Assembly (NCBI RefSeq): GCF_013410665.1
Contig: NZ_JACCFM010000001.1
Location: 806,001 to 870,000, forward strand
Reading direction: 5' to 3'
Length of the DNA stretch: 64,000 nucleotides
Source of the DNA: Leifsonia psychrotolerans
GTDB taxonomy: Bacteria > Actinomycetota > Actinomycetes > Actinomycetales > Microbacteriaceae
The position numbers and the translations under genes were made by a program. The notes beneath the pieces are model-generated. The model saw only the letters and a list, made by a program, of their open reading frames with translations. It did no database searches and was not told where the DNA came from. Numbering within the stretch: the first letter of the stretch is position 1; each line of letters opens with the position of its first letter. Positions 26,582-36,271 of the stretch are shown here, piece by piece.

Positions 26582-28327
26582 TCAGCCGAGTCGTGGAACA
26601 CTCGCGAGCAGACGTTGGGTGTACTCATGTTGAGGGTCGCCCAGCACCGGGGTTGTCGCGCCGATTTCGACGATGCGCCCGTTCTGCATGACGGCGACGC
26701 GATCGCTCATGTGCTGGATAACGCCGAGATCGTGGGAAATGAACAGCAGTGAGAGCTGGAATTCGCGTTGCAGTTCGTCGAGCAGATCGAGCACCTGGGC
26801 CTGCACGCCCACGTCGAGCGCCGAGACCGGTTCATCGCACATGAGAATGTGGGGACGACCGGCCAGGGTTCGGGCGATTCCGACCCGCTGGCGCTGCCCA
26901 CCCGAGAGCTCAAGCGGATGCCGGCTGAGAAACGACGGGGGGAGGCCGACCCCGTCGAGTAACTCGGCGGCGGTCAGCGCTGGCACGGACATGGACATGG
27001 ACGCGGACTCGGACGCGGACTCGGACAGCGATACGGGCTGGATGGCGTCGGTGAGCAGTCGACCGACAGTCCAACGGGGGTCGAACGAGCCCAGGGCGTC
27101 CTGGTAGATGGCGCCGATCTGGCGGCGCACACCGCGACGCTTCTTTTCGGTGACGCTCGTCCATTCCTGACCGAGTACCTGGACCGTTCCGGCATCGGGG
27201 GTGGAGAGCGCGAGGGCGAGCCGAGCAACTGTGGTCTTGCCAGAGCCTGATTCGCCGACCAGGCCCAACGTTTCTCCGCGGTGCAGTTGGAAAGAGACGC
27301 CGTCGACGGCGAGCCGATGTCGGCCGTCGGGGCCGCGAAAACTCTTCGACAGCCCAGTTGCGTCGAGCACGATGTCGGGCGAGGGTCCGGTGGCGGAGGG
27401 CCCGGTGGCGGGAGGCCCGGTACGGGGTCGCGTCAGTGTCGGCGGGTGCGTCAGCGGGTGCGTCGAGGGGCGCGACGGCGTCCGCTCCGCTGTACCGAGC
27501 GAGAGTCGTGAGCCGCGCGGTTTGTCGACGGGCACGGCCCGCAACATCCGTTGGGTCTGCGGATGCCGCGGCGCGGAGAGCACGTCGTCGGTCGGCCCGG
27601 TTTCGACGATGCGGCCGTCGTGAAAGACCGCGACCCGGTCGGCGATTCGGGCGACGACGGCCAGATCGTGGCTGATCAGCAGCAGACCGGTTCCCGCCGC
27701 AGTGATCTCGGCGAGCAGATCGAGAATCTGCGCTTGCACCGTCACGTCGAGAGCCGTCGTCGGCTCGTCGGCGATGAGCAGCGGCGGGTCGAGGGCGATC
27801 GCCGAGGCGATGAGTGCACGCTGGCGTTGGCCACCCGAGAGTTCGCCGGAGCGGGCGGCCGCTCGCAGCCGAGGGTCGGGCAGGCCGACGCGTTCCAGTA
27901 GTTCCACGACCTTCGCTGCGCGCTCGGCAGGGGGCAGCGTGGTGTGCAGCCGCAGCGGATCGGCGACCTCGCGCCCCACGGTGCGCAGGGGATCGAGCGA
28001 GACCAGGGCGTCTTGCAGCACAAGCCCGACGGAGCGTCCGCGATGCCGGCGCCAAGCCGCGTCAGAGAGGCGAAGCATGCTCTCCCCGCCGATACTGAGC
28101 TCGTCGGCCTGCACGCGAGCGCGGGCCCCGGCCAGGCCGAGCAGGCTGCGAGCCGTCACGCTCTTGCCCGACCCCGACTCGCCGACCAGTGCCAGACATT
28201 CACCCGGTCGCACCTCGAACGAGACACCGTCGACGACCGGGGTCATACCCGCCGGTGTGGGGAATGCCACCCGCAGGTTCTGCACGCGCACGGCGGGCGC
28301 AGCGGATGCCGCGATCTGCTCGCTCAT
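26582..28327 (-). CDS. Fused dipeptide/oligopeptide ABC transporter ATPase (DppD-DppF type)
   Basis: A 581-aa tandem ABC ATPase energising the importer. NBD1 has Walker A GESGSGKSVTARS, signature LSGGQRQRALIAS and Walker B LLIADEPTTALD. NBD2 has GESGSGKTTVARL, LSGGQRQRVGIAR and ILMCDEPVSALD. The halves are joined by a Pro/Thr-rich linker (about 27370-27480). NBD2 also carries a Ser-rich insertion (LSESASESASMSMSV, about 26985-27035) coded by hexanucleotide repeats, in the helical subdomain between the Q-loop and signature. The ATG at 28327 overlaps the stop of the upstream permease (ATGA). It is the last gene of the four-gene operon. Confidence 0.94.
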   Translation of the reverse strand: MSEQIAASAAPAVRVQNLRVAFPTPAGMTPVVDGVSFEVRPGECLALVGESGSGKSVTARSLLGLAGARARVQADELSIGGESMLRLSDAAWRRHRGRSVGLVLQDALVSLDPLRTVGREVADPLRLHTTLPPAERAAKVVELLERVGLPDPRLRAAARSGELSGGQRQRALIASAIALDPPLLIADEPTTALDVTVQAQILDLLAEITAAGTGLLLISHDLAVVARIADRVAVFHDGRIVETGPTDDVLSAPRHPQTQRMLRAVPVDKPRGSRLSLGTAERTPSRPSTHPLTHPPTLTRPRTGPPATGPSATGPSPDIVLDATGLSKSFRGPDGRHRLAVDGVSFQLHRGETLGLVGESGSGKTTVARLALALSTPDAGTVQVLGQEWTSVTEKKRRGVRRQIGAIYQDALGSFDPRWTVGRLLTDAIQPVSLSESASESASMSMSVPALTAAELLDGVGLPPSFLSRHPLELSGGQRQRVGIARTLAGRPHILMCDEPVSALDVGVQAQVLDLLDELQREFQLSLLFISHDLGVIQHMSDRVAVMQNGRIVEIGATTPVLGDPQHEYTQRLLASVPRLG

Positions 28328-29181
28328 GCGTGGCGCATCCGTCGTTCGATGCCGCGACCCAGCGCCGTCGCCGCGACAGCCGTCGCCACGATCATGAGGC
28401 CGGGAAAGAAGCTCATCCACCAGGCCGAGCCGAGATAAATGCGTCCGGCCGAGAGCATGGCGCCCCATTCTGCGGCAGGAGGGGCCGCTCCGAGTCCGAG
28501 ATAGCTGAGTGCCGCCGCCCAGACGATGGCTTGGCCGAGGCCGAGCGTGGCGAGCACGAAAAGCGGGGCGAGAGTGTTCGGCAGAATATGGCGGCGCAGG
28601 ATGCGGGCGGGGCTGTGCCCGAGCACGGTCGCCGCCTCGACGAACGCCGAGCGGCGTACGGTGATGAACTGAGCCCGGATGATGCGGGCATAGCCGGGCG
28701 CGGTGGCCAGGCCGACAGCGATGGTTGCTGTGGCCACGCCGGGACCGAAGATCAGAATGAACAGCAGTGCGACGAGCAAGCCGGGGAACGCGAAGAGTAC
28801 CTCGACGAAACGACCCAGCGCGAAATCGACGATCCTGCCGCTCATGCCGGCGATCGTGCCGATCAGGATTCCGAGGCCCAGCCCGATCGCCGTCGCCAGA
28901 AAACCGATCAGCAGGGAACTGCCCGCGCCATGCACCACACGGGTGTAGATGTCGCGCCCCGATTCGTCGGTGCCGAACCAGTGGGTGGCGGAGGGCGGGG
29001 CGAACGCCGCGAGCGGATCGATCGCGAGTGGGTCGCCGGGGGCAACGAACCACGGAACGGTGGCGGCCGCGAGCAGAAAGAGCAAAAGCGCGCCGGCGAG
29101 CACGCTGGGAACGTCGACCACAGCCGCCGGTGATGCGCGCCGCGCTCGACCGAGCCCGGAGGCAATCTCGAGGTCGCTCAT
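28324..29181 (-). CDS. Peptide-type ABC transporter permease (DppC-like)
   Basis: A 285-aa inner-membrane permease. It has an N-terminal OppC_N segment (LLLFLLAAATVPWFVAPGDP) followed by the BPD_transp_1 domain with about five more membrane spans. HWFGTDESGRDIYTRVVHGA is the DppC/OppC hallmark, and EAATVLGHSPARILRRHILPN is the EAA coupling loop that contacts the ATPase. The ATG overlaps the end of the DppB-like gene (ATGA), indicating translational coupling. Confidence 0.95.
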   Translation of the reverse strand: MSDLEIASGLGRARRASPAAVVDVPSVLAGALLLFLLAAATVPWFVAPGDPLAIDPLAAFAPPSATHWFGTDESGRDIYTRVVHGAGSSLLIGFLATAIGLGLGILIGTIAGMSGRIVDFALGRFVEVLFAFPGLLVALLFILIFGPGVATATIAVGLATAPGYARIIRAQFITVRRSAFVEAATVLGHSPARILRRHILPNTLAPLFVLATLGLGQAIVWAAALSYLGLGAAPPAAEWGAMLSAGRIYLGSAWWMSFFPGLMIVATAVAATALGRGIERRMRHA

Positions 29182-30179
29182 GGTCGCTCCCCACTCCCGG
29201 CCGGGGCTGCCTCACGGAGGCGGGGGTCGGCCAGCCGGGTCGCAGCATCCGTCAGCAGGGTCATCAGAATGTAGGCGACCGCGACGATCAGCACGACGCC
29301 GACAACGACGGGAACATCGCGTGCGGTGACGGCCGTCAACAGCGTGCGACCGAGTCCCGGCCGAGCGAAGATCGTCTCGACCACGACCGCACCGCTGATC
29401 AATGAGCCGAATGCCCACCCGGTCAGGCTGATTGCCGGAACCGCCGCATGACGCACCGCGTGGATCCAGCGCACCCCGGACTCGCTCTCACCGCGCGCCC
29501 GAGCGGCCAACACGAAGGGGGATTCCAACGCTGCCAGCAGTGACGGACGCATGACCTGGCCCAGGAATCCGGCCAGGGGGATGGCGAGGGTGAGCACAGG
29601 CAGGACGAGTCCGGCCGCACCCGGGGTGCTGATTGGCGGGAGAATACCGAGCCACAGGCTGAACACCACGATCAAGGTGGTAGCGAGCCAGAAATGCGGC
29701 AGGGCTGCGGCCACCACCTCGAGGCCGGAGCCGATCGCCTCGACGATGCGTCCGCCGCGCGTGGTCCAGAGGGCAAACCCCAGCGCGAAGACCCAGGCAA
29801 GTGCGAGTGAGCAGACGGCGAGAATCAGGGTGCCGGCCAGCTGGGGCAGAACGAGCGGGGCGACATCCATGTTGAGGGCGTAGGAGTGGCCGAGATCGCC
29901 GGTCGCCAGGCGCCCGAGCTGGGCGAGGTACTGCAGGAGCAGTGGTTGGTCGAGTCCGTATGCGGCACGCACCGCCGCGAGCGCCTCGGCCGACGCCTGC
30001 GATCCGGGGCCGCCGAGAATGGCCAGCGCCGGATCCCCGGGAATGACGCGCACAGCGAAGAACGTGAGAGTCGCCACGGCCCAGAGCACGAAAACTGCGC
30101 CGCCGATTCGCCAGAGCGCGGCACGCGCCGCCGCCCCGGTGGAGGAGCGGCGGCGAGCGGCCGCTACCGGTTCAGCCAC
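29178..30179 (-). CDS. Peptide-type ABC transporter permease (DppB-like)
   Basis: A 333-aa inner-membrane permease with six membrane spans. RVIPGDPALAILGG after the first span and AAYGLDQPLLLQYLAQLGRLATGDLGHSY are the DppB/OppB periplasmic signatures. ARARGESESGVRWIHAVRHA is the EAA loop. The GTG at 30179 lies inside the end of the substrate-binding protein gene (16-bp overlap), so the two genes are coupled. Confidence 0.95.
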   Translation of the reverse strand: MAEPVAAARRRSSTGAAARAALWRIGGAVFVLWAVATLTFFAVRVIPGDPALAILGGPGSQASAEALAAVRAAYGLDQPLLLQYLAQLGRLATGDLGHSYALNMDVAPLVLPQLAGTLILAVCSLALAWVFALGFALWTTRGGRIVEAIGSGLEVVAAALPHFWLATTLIVVFSLWLGILPPISTPGAAGLVLPVLTLAIPLAGFLGQVMRPSLLAALESPFVLAARARGESESGVRWIHAVRHAAVPAISLTGWAFGSLISGAVVVETIFARPGLGRTLLTAVTARDVPVVVGVVLIVAVAYILMTLLTDAATRLADPRLREAAPAGSGERP

Positions 30180-31834
30180 GCGCCCTGGAATGTCGGGACT
30201 GACACGGTGGGCAGCGCGCGTACGCCGGCCACGTCGGCACCGAGCAGGAAGTGGTTCTGCTGGTCGTACAGCGGCAGCAGGTAGAAGCCGTCAAGCAGCA
30301 TGTTCTGGGCCTGCTCCTCAAGCGTGGCTCGCTCGCCGGGGTCGGAGACCTGGCCAGCCTGGCTGAGCAGGGCATCGAGGGCAGGATCATTCACCTGAGC
30401 GTTGTTGGCGAAGTAGCCGCTCGGCGCCGGAATGATTCCACTCGAGTGGTAGAGGATGCGCAGCACGTCGGGGCCGACCTTCGTGTACGGCGCACTCACC
30501 GCGTTGTACTCGTGCGCGCCCAGGGCGCCGTACCAGCTCGACAGATCCATCGGCTCGAGTACAACCTCGAAGCCGGTGGCCTTCGCCGTCGCCTGGATCT
30601 GCTCGAACAGCGACTGCTCAGCCGGAATCGACTGGTTGGTGCTGATCGGCAGTTTTACGCGCAGGCGCTCGCCGCCTTTCACCCGATAGCCCGCTGAGTC
30701 TCGCGCCGTCCAGCCGGCGGTGTCGAGAAGGACGTTCGCGGCAGCCGGGTCGTAGCCGAAGAGGTCGGGGCGTGACACTGCGAGCGGCTCGATGCTCGAC
30801 AGGGCAGAGTACGAACGCGTCGCGGTGCCCTGGAACAGGCTGGTCACGGCGTCGTCGACGTTGGCCGAGCGGATGAATGCCTCGCGCACGCGCACATCGT
30901 CGAAGGGCGCCGTGCTCGAGTTCAGTTCGATGCGGTTGGCTGCCCCGGGACGCGGGGCGTCGAGGTGCTGCAGGGTCTTGCTCTTCTCGGCCAGCACGAT
31001 GGTGTCGGGTTGCACGTTGTCTATGACGTCGACCTCACCGGCCTGCAAGGCGGCATAGCGGGAAGCCGATTCGGGAATGAACTTCCAGATGATGGTGTCG
31101 AGGTAGGCGGGGCCCTGATGCGTGGCGTCGGCGGGCGGCGACGTGTAGTTCGGGTTCTTCGTCAGGGTGATGGCATCCTGCTTGAGCCAACTCGTCACGG
31201 TGAACGGGCCGGTGCCCACGGGGGATTGGCAATTCTCGTCCTGACTGCGCTTCAACGCCGTCGGGGACTCGATGGCGAGCCAGGGCTGCGAGAGCGATTC
31301 GAGCAGGGCGCTGTCTGGCTCAGTCATGGTGAAGCGCACCACGCTCGGGGAGACGACTTCGGTCGACGCCACCTTCGCCAGAGCGAGGTAACCGGTCGAC
31401 GAACCCGTCTCGGGGTCTTGCAGGTGGGCAACGTTGGCCTGCACGGCCGCCGCATCGAGCGGGGTGCCGTCGCTGAAGGTCACCTTGTCGCGGAGCGTGA
31501 AGTCCCAGGTGAGGCCGTCCGTGCCCTCGGTCCAGGATGCCGCAAGCCACGGGATGATGGCACCCGTGCTGTCGCGCGACACCAGGGGCTCGAGGAACTG
31601 ACTGCTCACCAGCGCCTGGGGGTAGTTGCCACCGACATGCGGGTCGAGGCAGGTCGGCTCGGCATCCCCGGACGCGTAGGTAAGCGTGCCGCCGGCGCGA
31701 GGGGTGCTGGTGCTCACGGGGCCCGGAGTGGCCGACGTGCAGCCGGTCATGGCGACGGCGACAACCGCCAGCCCGGCGAACAGGGGAACAGCGGTAGCGC
31801 TGGTCGGGCGGCGAGAGGGGCGACTCGTGCTCAT
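30164..31834 (-). CDS. ABC transporter substrate-binding lipoprotein (SBP family 5)
   Basis: A 556-aa extracellular binding protein of the Dpp/Opp/NikA class, presenting peptides (or nickel or other ligands) to the permeases. It has a signal peptide with lipobox MTGC, then GGTLTYASGDAEPTCLDPH and AASWTEGTDGLTWDFTLRDKVTFSDGTP, the family-5 signature region. The ATG at 31834 has AGAAAGAAG upstream. Residue-level ligand prediction is not possible by eye. It heads the four-gene importer operon and is divergent from a TetR regulator, with paired operator-like repeats between them. Confidence 0.94.
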   Translation of the reverse strand: MSTSRPSRRPTSATAVPLFAGLAVVAVAMTGCTSATPGPVSTSTPRAGGTLTYASGDAEPTCLDPHVGGNYPQALVSSQFLEPLVSRDSTGAIIPWLAASWTEGTDGLTWDFTLRDKVTFSDGTPLDAAAVQANVAHLQDPETGSSTGYLALAKVASTEVVSPSVVRFTMTEPDSALLESLSQPWLAIESPTALKRSQDENCQSPVGTGPFTVTSWLKQDAITLTKNPNYTSPPADATHQGPAYLDTIIWKFIPESASRYAALQAGEVDVIDNVQPDTIVLAEKSKTLQHLDAPRPGAANRIELNSSTAPFDDVRVREAFIRSANVDDAVTSLFQGTATRSYSALSSIEPLAVSRPDLFGYDPAAANVLLDTAGWTARDSAGYRVKGGERLRVKLPISTNQSIPAEQSLFEQIQATAKATGFEVVLEPMDLSSWYGALGAHEYNAVSAPYTKVGPDVLRILYHSSGIIPAPSGYFANNAQVNDPALDALLSQAGQVSDPGERATLEEQAQNMLLDGFYLLPLYDQQNHFLLGADVAGVRALPTVSVPTFQGAWLNR

Positions 31835-31878
31835 CAGACTTCTTTCTCGCGTCGCGCTCTCGCGCACACTAGAGTTGT

Positions 31879-31912
31879 TGGACTGAGTCCATTAAGTGAT
31901 GGGCTCTCTCCA
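31879..31912. promoter_or_regulatory. Paired TetR-type operator-like palindromes
   Basis: Site 1, TGGACTGAGTCCA (31879-31891), is a perfect 13-bp palindrome around a central G. Site 2, TGGGCTCTCTCCA (31900-31912), matches it at 10 of 13 positions and also forms GATGG/CCATC arms. The centres are 21 bp apart, about two helical turns. They sit between the divergent SBP and TetR genes, where a TetR dimer pair would repress both. The binding itself is inferred. Confidence 0.6.
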
Positions 31913-31936
31913 TCGTAGAGCCTGCGGAAGTCACTC

Positions 31937-32602
31937 ATGAACGCTCTCCAGACCGACCACTCATTCGGCCGGACGGGTCGCCCGAACGGCTCGTCCCGAG
32001 CCATGCTGCAGGAGGCCGCAGCCGAGCTGTTCCTGGAACAGGGCTATCGGGCGACGAACATCGAACAGATCACCCGACGCGCCGGAGTGAGCCGTAACAC
32101 CTTCTTCAACTATTTCCCGGCAAAAAGCGACCTGCTCTGGGTCGAGGTCGACCAGATTCTGTCGGGTCTGCCCGCGGCGCTCGCCGCGGCGACGGCAACG
32201 GCCCGGCCCGCCGAAACGGATGCCGTCGGCCCCGTCCCGACACCCGTCTCGATCGTGCGCACTGCGCTTCTCGCCCTGGCTGACGAGATGGCACCCGGTC
32301 AGGTGCCGTGGGCGCTGACCCAGTACGACCTGATGGGGACTACCACGGAGCTGCAGGCATCCGCTCTGCCACGATTCACCGTTCAGGCCGATGTGCTCGC
32401 CCGGTCGCTCGAGCACCAGACCGCCCGGGTTGCGGGGGACCCGCTCTGTCGAGCGTTCGCGGCGGCCGTATGTGCGGCTGTGGGCGTCGCCGCGCTCGGC
32501 TGGGCGCGGTCGGGGGTGCAGCGCGGGTCGCTTGCGCCCAGCCTGGCCTCGGCCATCGATCCTGTCTGTGCGGGTTTCGATGCGCTCCTGCCGACAGGGT
32601 AG
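31937..32602 (+). CDS. TetR-family transcriptional regulator
   Basis: A 221-aa repressor-type protein. The N-terminal HTH (about residues 20-66) reads AAAELFLEQGYRATNIEQITRRAGVSRNTFFNYFPAKSDLLW, a canonical TetR DNA-binding domain. The ligand-binding half is Ala-rich and does not point to a ligand. It is divergent from the peptide-type importer, with the tandem operator-like repeat in the intergenic region, so it most likely controls that operon and itself. The ileS leader begins immediately after its stop codon. Confidence 0.92.
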   Translation: MNALQTDHSFGRTGRPNGSSRAMLQEAAAELFLEQGYRATNIEQITRRAGVSRNTFFNYFPAKSDLLWVEVDQILSGLPAALAAATATARPAETDAVGPVPTPVSIVRTALLALADEMAPGQVPWALTQYDLMGTTTELQASALPRFTVQADVLARSLEHQTARVAGDPLCRAFAAAVCAAVGVAALGWARSGVQRGSLAPSLASAIDPVCAGFDALLPTG

Positions 32603-32815
32603 AATTGTCGCTGAACGACATTGATCCGGCCATCACCGGGGAGTCTTCGGAGGAACGGTTCGACGCCTGGCGTCGTTCCCGGTAGAACCGAACGGTTCGG
32701 CCCGTCATCGCCGATGAATAAGCGGTCGTCACCTGCCTGAGAGGGCGGAGGCGGCAAGCGAGGTGGTACCGCGGCGATTCTCGAGGCGAGAATCGTTCGT
32801 CCTCGTGGAACAGGG
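32600..32815 (+). promoter_or_regulatory. T-box riboswitch leader of ileS (translational, ultrashort stem I)
   Basis: The leader senses uncharged tRNA-Ile. The universal T-box core GGTGGTACCGCGG is at 32762-32774 (UGGU bulge pairs with the tRNA ACCA end). A very short stem I, CCGG-CCATCA-CCGG (32626-32638), holds the specifier codon ATC (Ile) at 32632-32634. GCGAGG (32758-32763) can pair with CCTCGT (32801-32806). No terminator with a T-run follows, so control is probably at translation, as in known actinobacterial ileS T-boxes. A -10 TAGAAT (32600-32605) overlaps the TetR stop codon, with TTCGAT 18 bp upstream. Confidence 0.9.
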
Positions 32816-32851
32816 TTGTCGTTTTCGAGAGCCGAATCGTCCAGGAGAACC

Positions 32852-35800
32852 ATGACGTACCCCCAGGGTCAGACCCCCGCCACGACCGCCGCGCCGAGCG
32901 GCGTCGCATCCTCGCCGAACTTCCCCGCCATCGAGGAGGAGGTGCTGGAGTTCTGGAAGAACGACAAGACCTTCCAGGCCTCGATCGACAACCGCGAGGG
33001 CGCCGAAGAATGGGTCTTCTACGACGGCCCGCCCTTCGCGAATGGCCTCCCGCACTACGGCCACCTGCTCACCGGCTACGCCAAAGACCTGTTCCCCCGC
33101 TTCCAGACGATGCGCGGCAAGCAGGTGCACCGCCGCTTCGGGTGGGACACCCACGGGCTGCCCGCCGAGCTTGAGGCCGAGCGCCGCCTCGGCATCACCG
33201 ACAAGAGCGAGATCGAAGAGATGGGCCTCGCCGTGTTCAACGGCGTCGCCCGCGACTCCGTGCTCACGTACACCCACGAATGGCAGGACTACGTCACCCG
33301 CCAGGCACGCTGGGTCGACTTCGAGAAAGGCTACAAGACCCTCGACATCACCTACATGGAGTCGGTGATCTGGGCGTTCAAGGAGCTTCACACGAAGGGC
33401 CTCGCCTACGAGGGCTACCGCGTACTGCCGTACTGCTGGCGCGACCAAACCCCGCTGTCAAACCATGAACTCCGCATGGACGACGACGTCTACAAGATGC
33501 GCCAGGACCAGACGGTCACCGTCACGTTCCCGCTCGTCGGCACGAAGGCCGAAGCGCTCGGGCTGACCGCGGTGCGGGCCCTCGCCTGGACCACGACCCC
33601 GTGGACGTTGCCGACGAACTTCGCCCTGGCCGTGGGCCCCGACATCGAATACGCCGTTCTGCCGGCCGGGCCCCATGGAACCCCGGATGCGACGGTGCTG
33701 CGGGAAGATGACGCGTCGGTTCACGCCGGTGGGTCCACCGAGGTGCTCGGTGCCGAGTACCTGCTGGCGATCGACCTGGTGGGCAACTACGCGAAGGACC
33801 TCGGCTATGACAGCGCGGCCGATGCTCTCGCCGCCGTCTCGCGCACCGTCGTCGGACGCGACCTCGAGGGCGTCGCCTATGACCGCCTCTTCGACTACTA
33901 CGCAGATACCGAGGAGTGGGGTACCGAGAACGCGTGGACGATCCTCGTCGCCGACTACGTCACGACCGCTGACGGCACCGGTATCGTGCACCAGGCCCCT
34001 GCTTACGGTGAAGAGGACCAGAAGGTGTGCGAGGCCGCGGGCATCCCCGTCATCCTCTCGCTCGATGAGGGCGGAAAGTTCCTGGCTCAGGTCACCGAGG
34101 TCGCGGGCATGCTCTGGTCGGATGCCAACAAGCCGCTCACCCTGATGCTCAAGGCCGAGGGGCGTCTCATCCGCCAGGCGAGCTACGAGCACTCCTATCC
34201 GCATTGCTGGCGTTGCCGCAACCCGCTGATCTACAAGGCCGTGTCGAGCTGGTTCGTGCGGGTGACCGAGTTCCGTGATCGCATGGTCGAACTCAATCAG
34301 GAGATCACCTGGGTTCCGGGCAATGTGAAAGACGGCCAGTTCGGTAAATGGATCGCCAACGCGCGCGACTGGTCGATCAGCCGCAACCGCTATTGGGGGT
34401 CACCCATCCCGGTCTGGAAGAGCGACAACCCCGACTATCCGCGCGTCGATGTCTACGGCTCGCTCGACGAGCTCGAGGCCGACTTCGGAGTGCGCCCGAC
34501 CGACCTGCACCGACCGTACATCGACGAGCTGACGCGGCCGAACCCCGACGACCCGACTGGCCAGTCCACCATGCGTCGCATCGAAGACGTGCTGGATGTC
34601 TGGTTCGACTCCGGATCAATGCCGTTCGCGCAGGCCCATTATCCGTTCGAAAACCGCGACTGGTTCGACAGCCACAACCCGGCCGACTTCATCGTGGAGT
34701 ACATCGGGCAAACCCGTGGCTGGTTCTACCTGCTGCACGTGCTCTCCACCGCGCTGTTCGACCGACCGGCATTCAAAAACGTCATCAGCCACGGAATCGT
34801 GCTCGGCAACGACGGCCAAAAGATGTCGAAGTCGTTGCGCAACTACCCCGATGTGAACGAGGTCTTCGATCGGGACGGTTCGGATGCCATGCGCTGGTTC
34901 CTGATGAGCTCCCCGGTGCTGCGCGGCGGCAACCTGGTTGTCACCGAAGAGGGCATCCGTGAGGGTGTGCGCCAGGTCATGCTGCCGTTGTGGAGCACCT
35001 GGTACTTCTTCTCCCTCTACGCGAATGCCTCAGGCGTGAACGGATATCAGGCGACCTGGCGTACCGACTCGACCGATGTGCTCGACCGCTACCTGCTGGC
35101 GAAAACGCGCGACCTGATCGAGGAGGTCGAACACGATCTCGAACAGCTCGACAGCACACTCGCCGCCGGCAAACTGCGCGACTTCGCGGACGTGCTCACG
35201 AACTGGTACGTGCGTCGATCGCGCGACAGGTTCTGGGACGGAGTGGCGGAAGACGGCTCCGGAGCAGAGGGCTTCGACACCTTGTACACGGTGCTCGAAA
35301 CGGTGACGCGAGTCGCCGCCCCGTTGCTGCCTCTCATCTCCGAGCGCATCTGGCAGGGTTTGACGGGCGGGCGCAGCGTGCACCTCACCGACTGGCCCGA
35401 CGCCTCGGCATTCCCCGCCGACCCCGAACTGGTCGCGGCGATGGACCAGGTGCGCACGATCAGCTCCACGGTGTTGTCCTTGCGCAAGCAGGCCGGTCTG
35501 CGCGTTCGACTGCCGCTCGCGAAACTCACCGTCGTCGCTTCACACACGGCCATCCTCGCGCCGTTCGAGGCGATCCTCCGCGATGAGCTCAACGTCAAGG
35601 CGGTCGAGCTCGTCGAGCTGGCCGAGAACAGTGCTGCCGCGTACGGCATCACCTCCAAGCTCACGGTGAACGCGCGTGCCGCGGGCCCGCGCCTCGGTAA
35701 GAACGTGCAGCAGGTCATCAAGGCCGCTCGGACGGGCGACTGGAGTGAGACCGATGGCATCGTCACCGCCGGTGGCATTGCACTCGAACCGAGTGAGTAT

Positions 35801-36271
35801 GAGCTCGTGCTGGCCACCGGGGACGATTCAGGTGCAGGCGATGTCGCCCGTGCGCTGTTGGCCGACGGCGGTTTCGTGTTGCTCGATACCCAAACCACAC
35901 CGGCACTCGAGTCAGAGGGCTTCGCCCGCGACGTGATCCGCGCGGTGCAGGACACCCGCAAGGCGGCCGGCTTCGACGTGAGCGACCGCATCCGTCTTGA
36001 CCTCGTCTTTTTCGACCAGGAGGATGCCGACTCGTTCGCCCGTGCTGTTTCGGTCGACGTCGCGGGGGAGACCCTGGCTCTGAGGTTCGCCGTGCACAGC
36101 CCCGCCACGGGCCTCGCCGCAACGGATGCAGTCGACATCACGACCGCGTCGCTGCAGTCGATCACGGGCGCCACGAGCGAACACCATGTGCGCTTCGAGA
36201 CGGAGGCCTACGTCAACCAGGGCCCCCTCATCGTTGCTGTCGCACGAGAGAATGGATTGACCAATGTCTGA
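32852..36271 (+). CDS. ileS: Isoleucyl-tRNA synthetase (type 2, eukaryote-like)
   Basis: A 1139-aa class I synthetase charging tRNA-Ile, with a CP1 editing domain. The HIGH motif is [15 protein letters not shown] and KMSKS is at 657-661 ([13 protein letters not shown]). [32 protein letters not shown] and the ~1100-residue length match the eukaryote-like IleS2 type, which in other bacteria is associated with low mupirocin sensitivity. I take the ATG at 32852 after CCAGGAGAA; the upstream extension in the same frame lies in the T-box leader. The folC start overlaps its end by 8 bp. Confidence 0.97.
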   Translation: MTYPQGQTPATTAAPSGVASSPNFPAIEEEVLEFWKNDKTFQASIDNREGAEEWVFYDGPPFANGLPHYGHLLTGYAKDLFPRFQTMRGKQVHRRFGWDTHGLPAELEAERRLGITDKSEIEEMGLAVFNGVARDSVLTYTHEWQDYVTRQARWVDFEKGYKTLDITYMESVIWAFKELHTKGLAYEGYRVLPYCWRDQTPLSNHELRMDDDVYKMRQDQTVTVTFPLVGTKAEALGLTAVRALAWTTTPWTLPTNFALAVGPDIEYAVLPAGPHGTPDATVLREDDASVHAGGSTEVLGAEYLLAIDLVGNYAKDLGYDSAADALAAVSRTVVGRDLEGVAYDRLFDYYADTEEWGTENAWTILVADYVTTADGTGIVHQAPAYGEEDQKVCEAAGIPVILSLDEGGKFLAQVTEVAGMLWSDANKPLTLMLKAEGRLIRQASYEHSYPHCWRCRNPLIYKAVSSWFVRVTEFRDRMVELNQEITWVPGNVKDGQFGKWIANARDWSISRNRYWGSPIPVWKSDNPDYPRVDVYGSLDELEADFGVRPTDLHRPYIDELTRPNPDDPTGQSTMRRIEDVLDVWFDSGSMPFAQAHYPFENRDWFDSHNPADFIVEYIGQTRGWFYLLHVLSTALFDRPAFKNVISHGIVLGNDGQKMSKSLRNYPDVNEVFDRDGSDAMRWFLMSSPVLRGGNLVVTEEGIREGVRQVMLPLWSTWYFFSLYANASGVNGYQATWRTDSTDVLDRYLLAKTRDLIEEVEHDLEQLDSTLAAGKLRDFADVLTNWYVRRSRDRFWDGVAEDGSGAEGFDTLYTVLETVTRVAAPLLPLISERIWQGLTGGRSVHLTDWPDASAFPADPELVAAMDQVRTISSTVLSLRKQAGLRVRLPLAKLTVVASHTAILAPFEAILRDELNVKAVELVELAENSAAAYGITSKLTVNARAAGPRLGKNVQQVIKAARTGDWSETDGIVTAGGIALEPSEYELVLATGDDSGAGDVARALLADGGFVLLDTQTTPALESEGFARDVIRAVQDTRKAAGFDVSDRIRLDLVFFDQEDADSFARAVSVDVAGETLALRFAVHSPATGLAATDAVDITTASLQSITGATSEHHVRFETEAYVNQGPLIVAVARENGLTNV

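Noticed and set aside
26467-26628. N-terminal extension of ValS
   Set aside because: Residues before MSSADRVPEKP do not look like ValS and lie in the intergenic region; the ATG at 26466 has GGAGAG upstream.
28328-29248. 888-aa reading of the fused ABC ATPase
   Set aside because: The first ~307 residues are a frame-shifted shadow of the permease gene; the ATPase begins at 28327.
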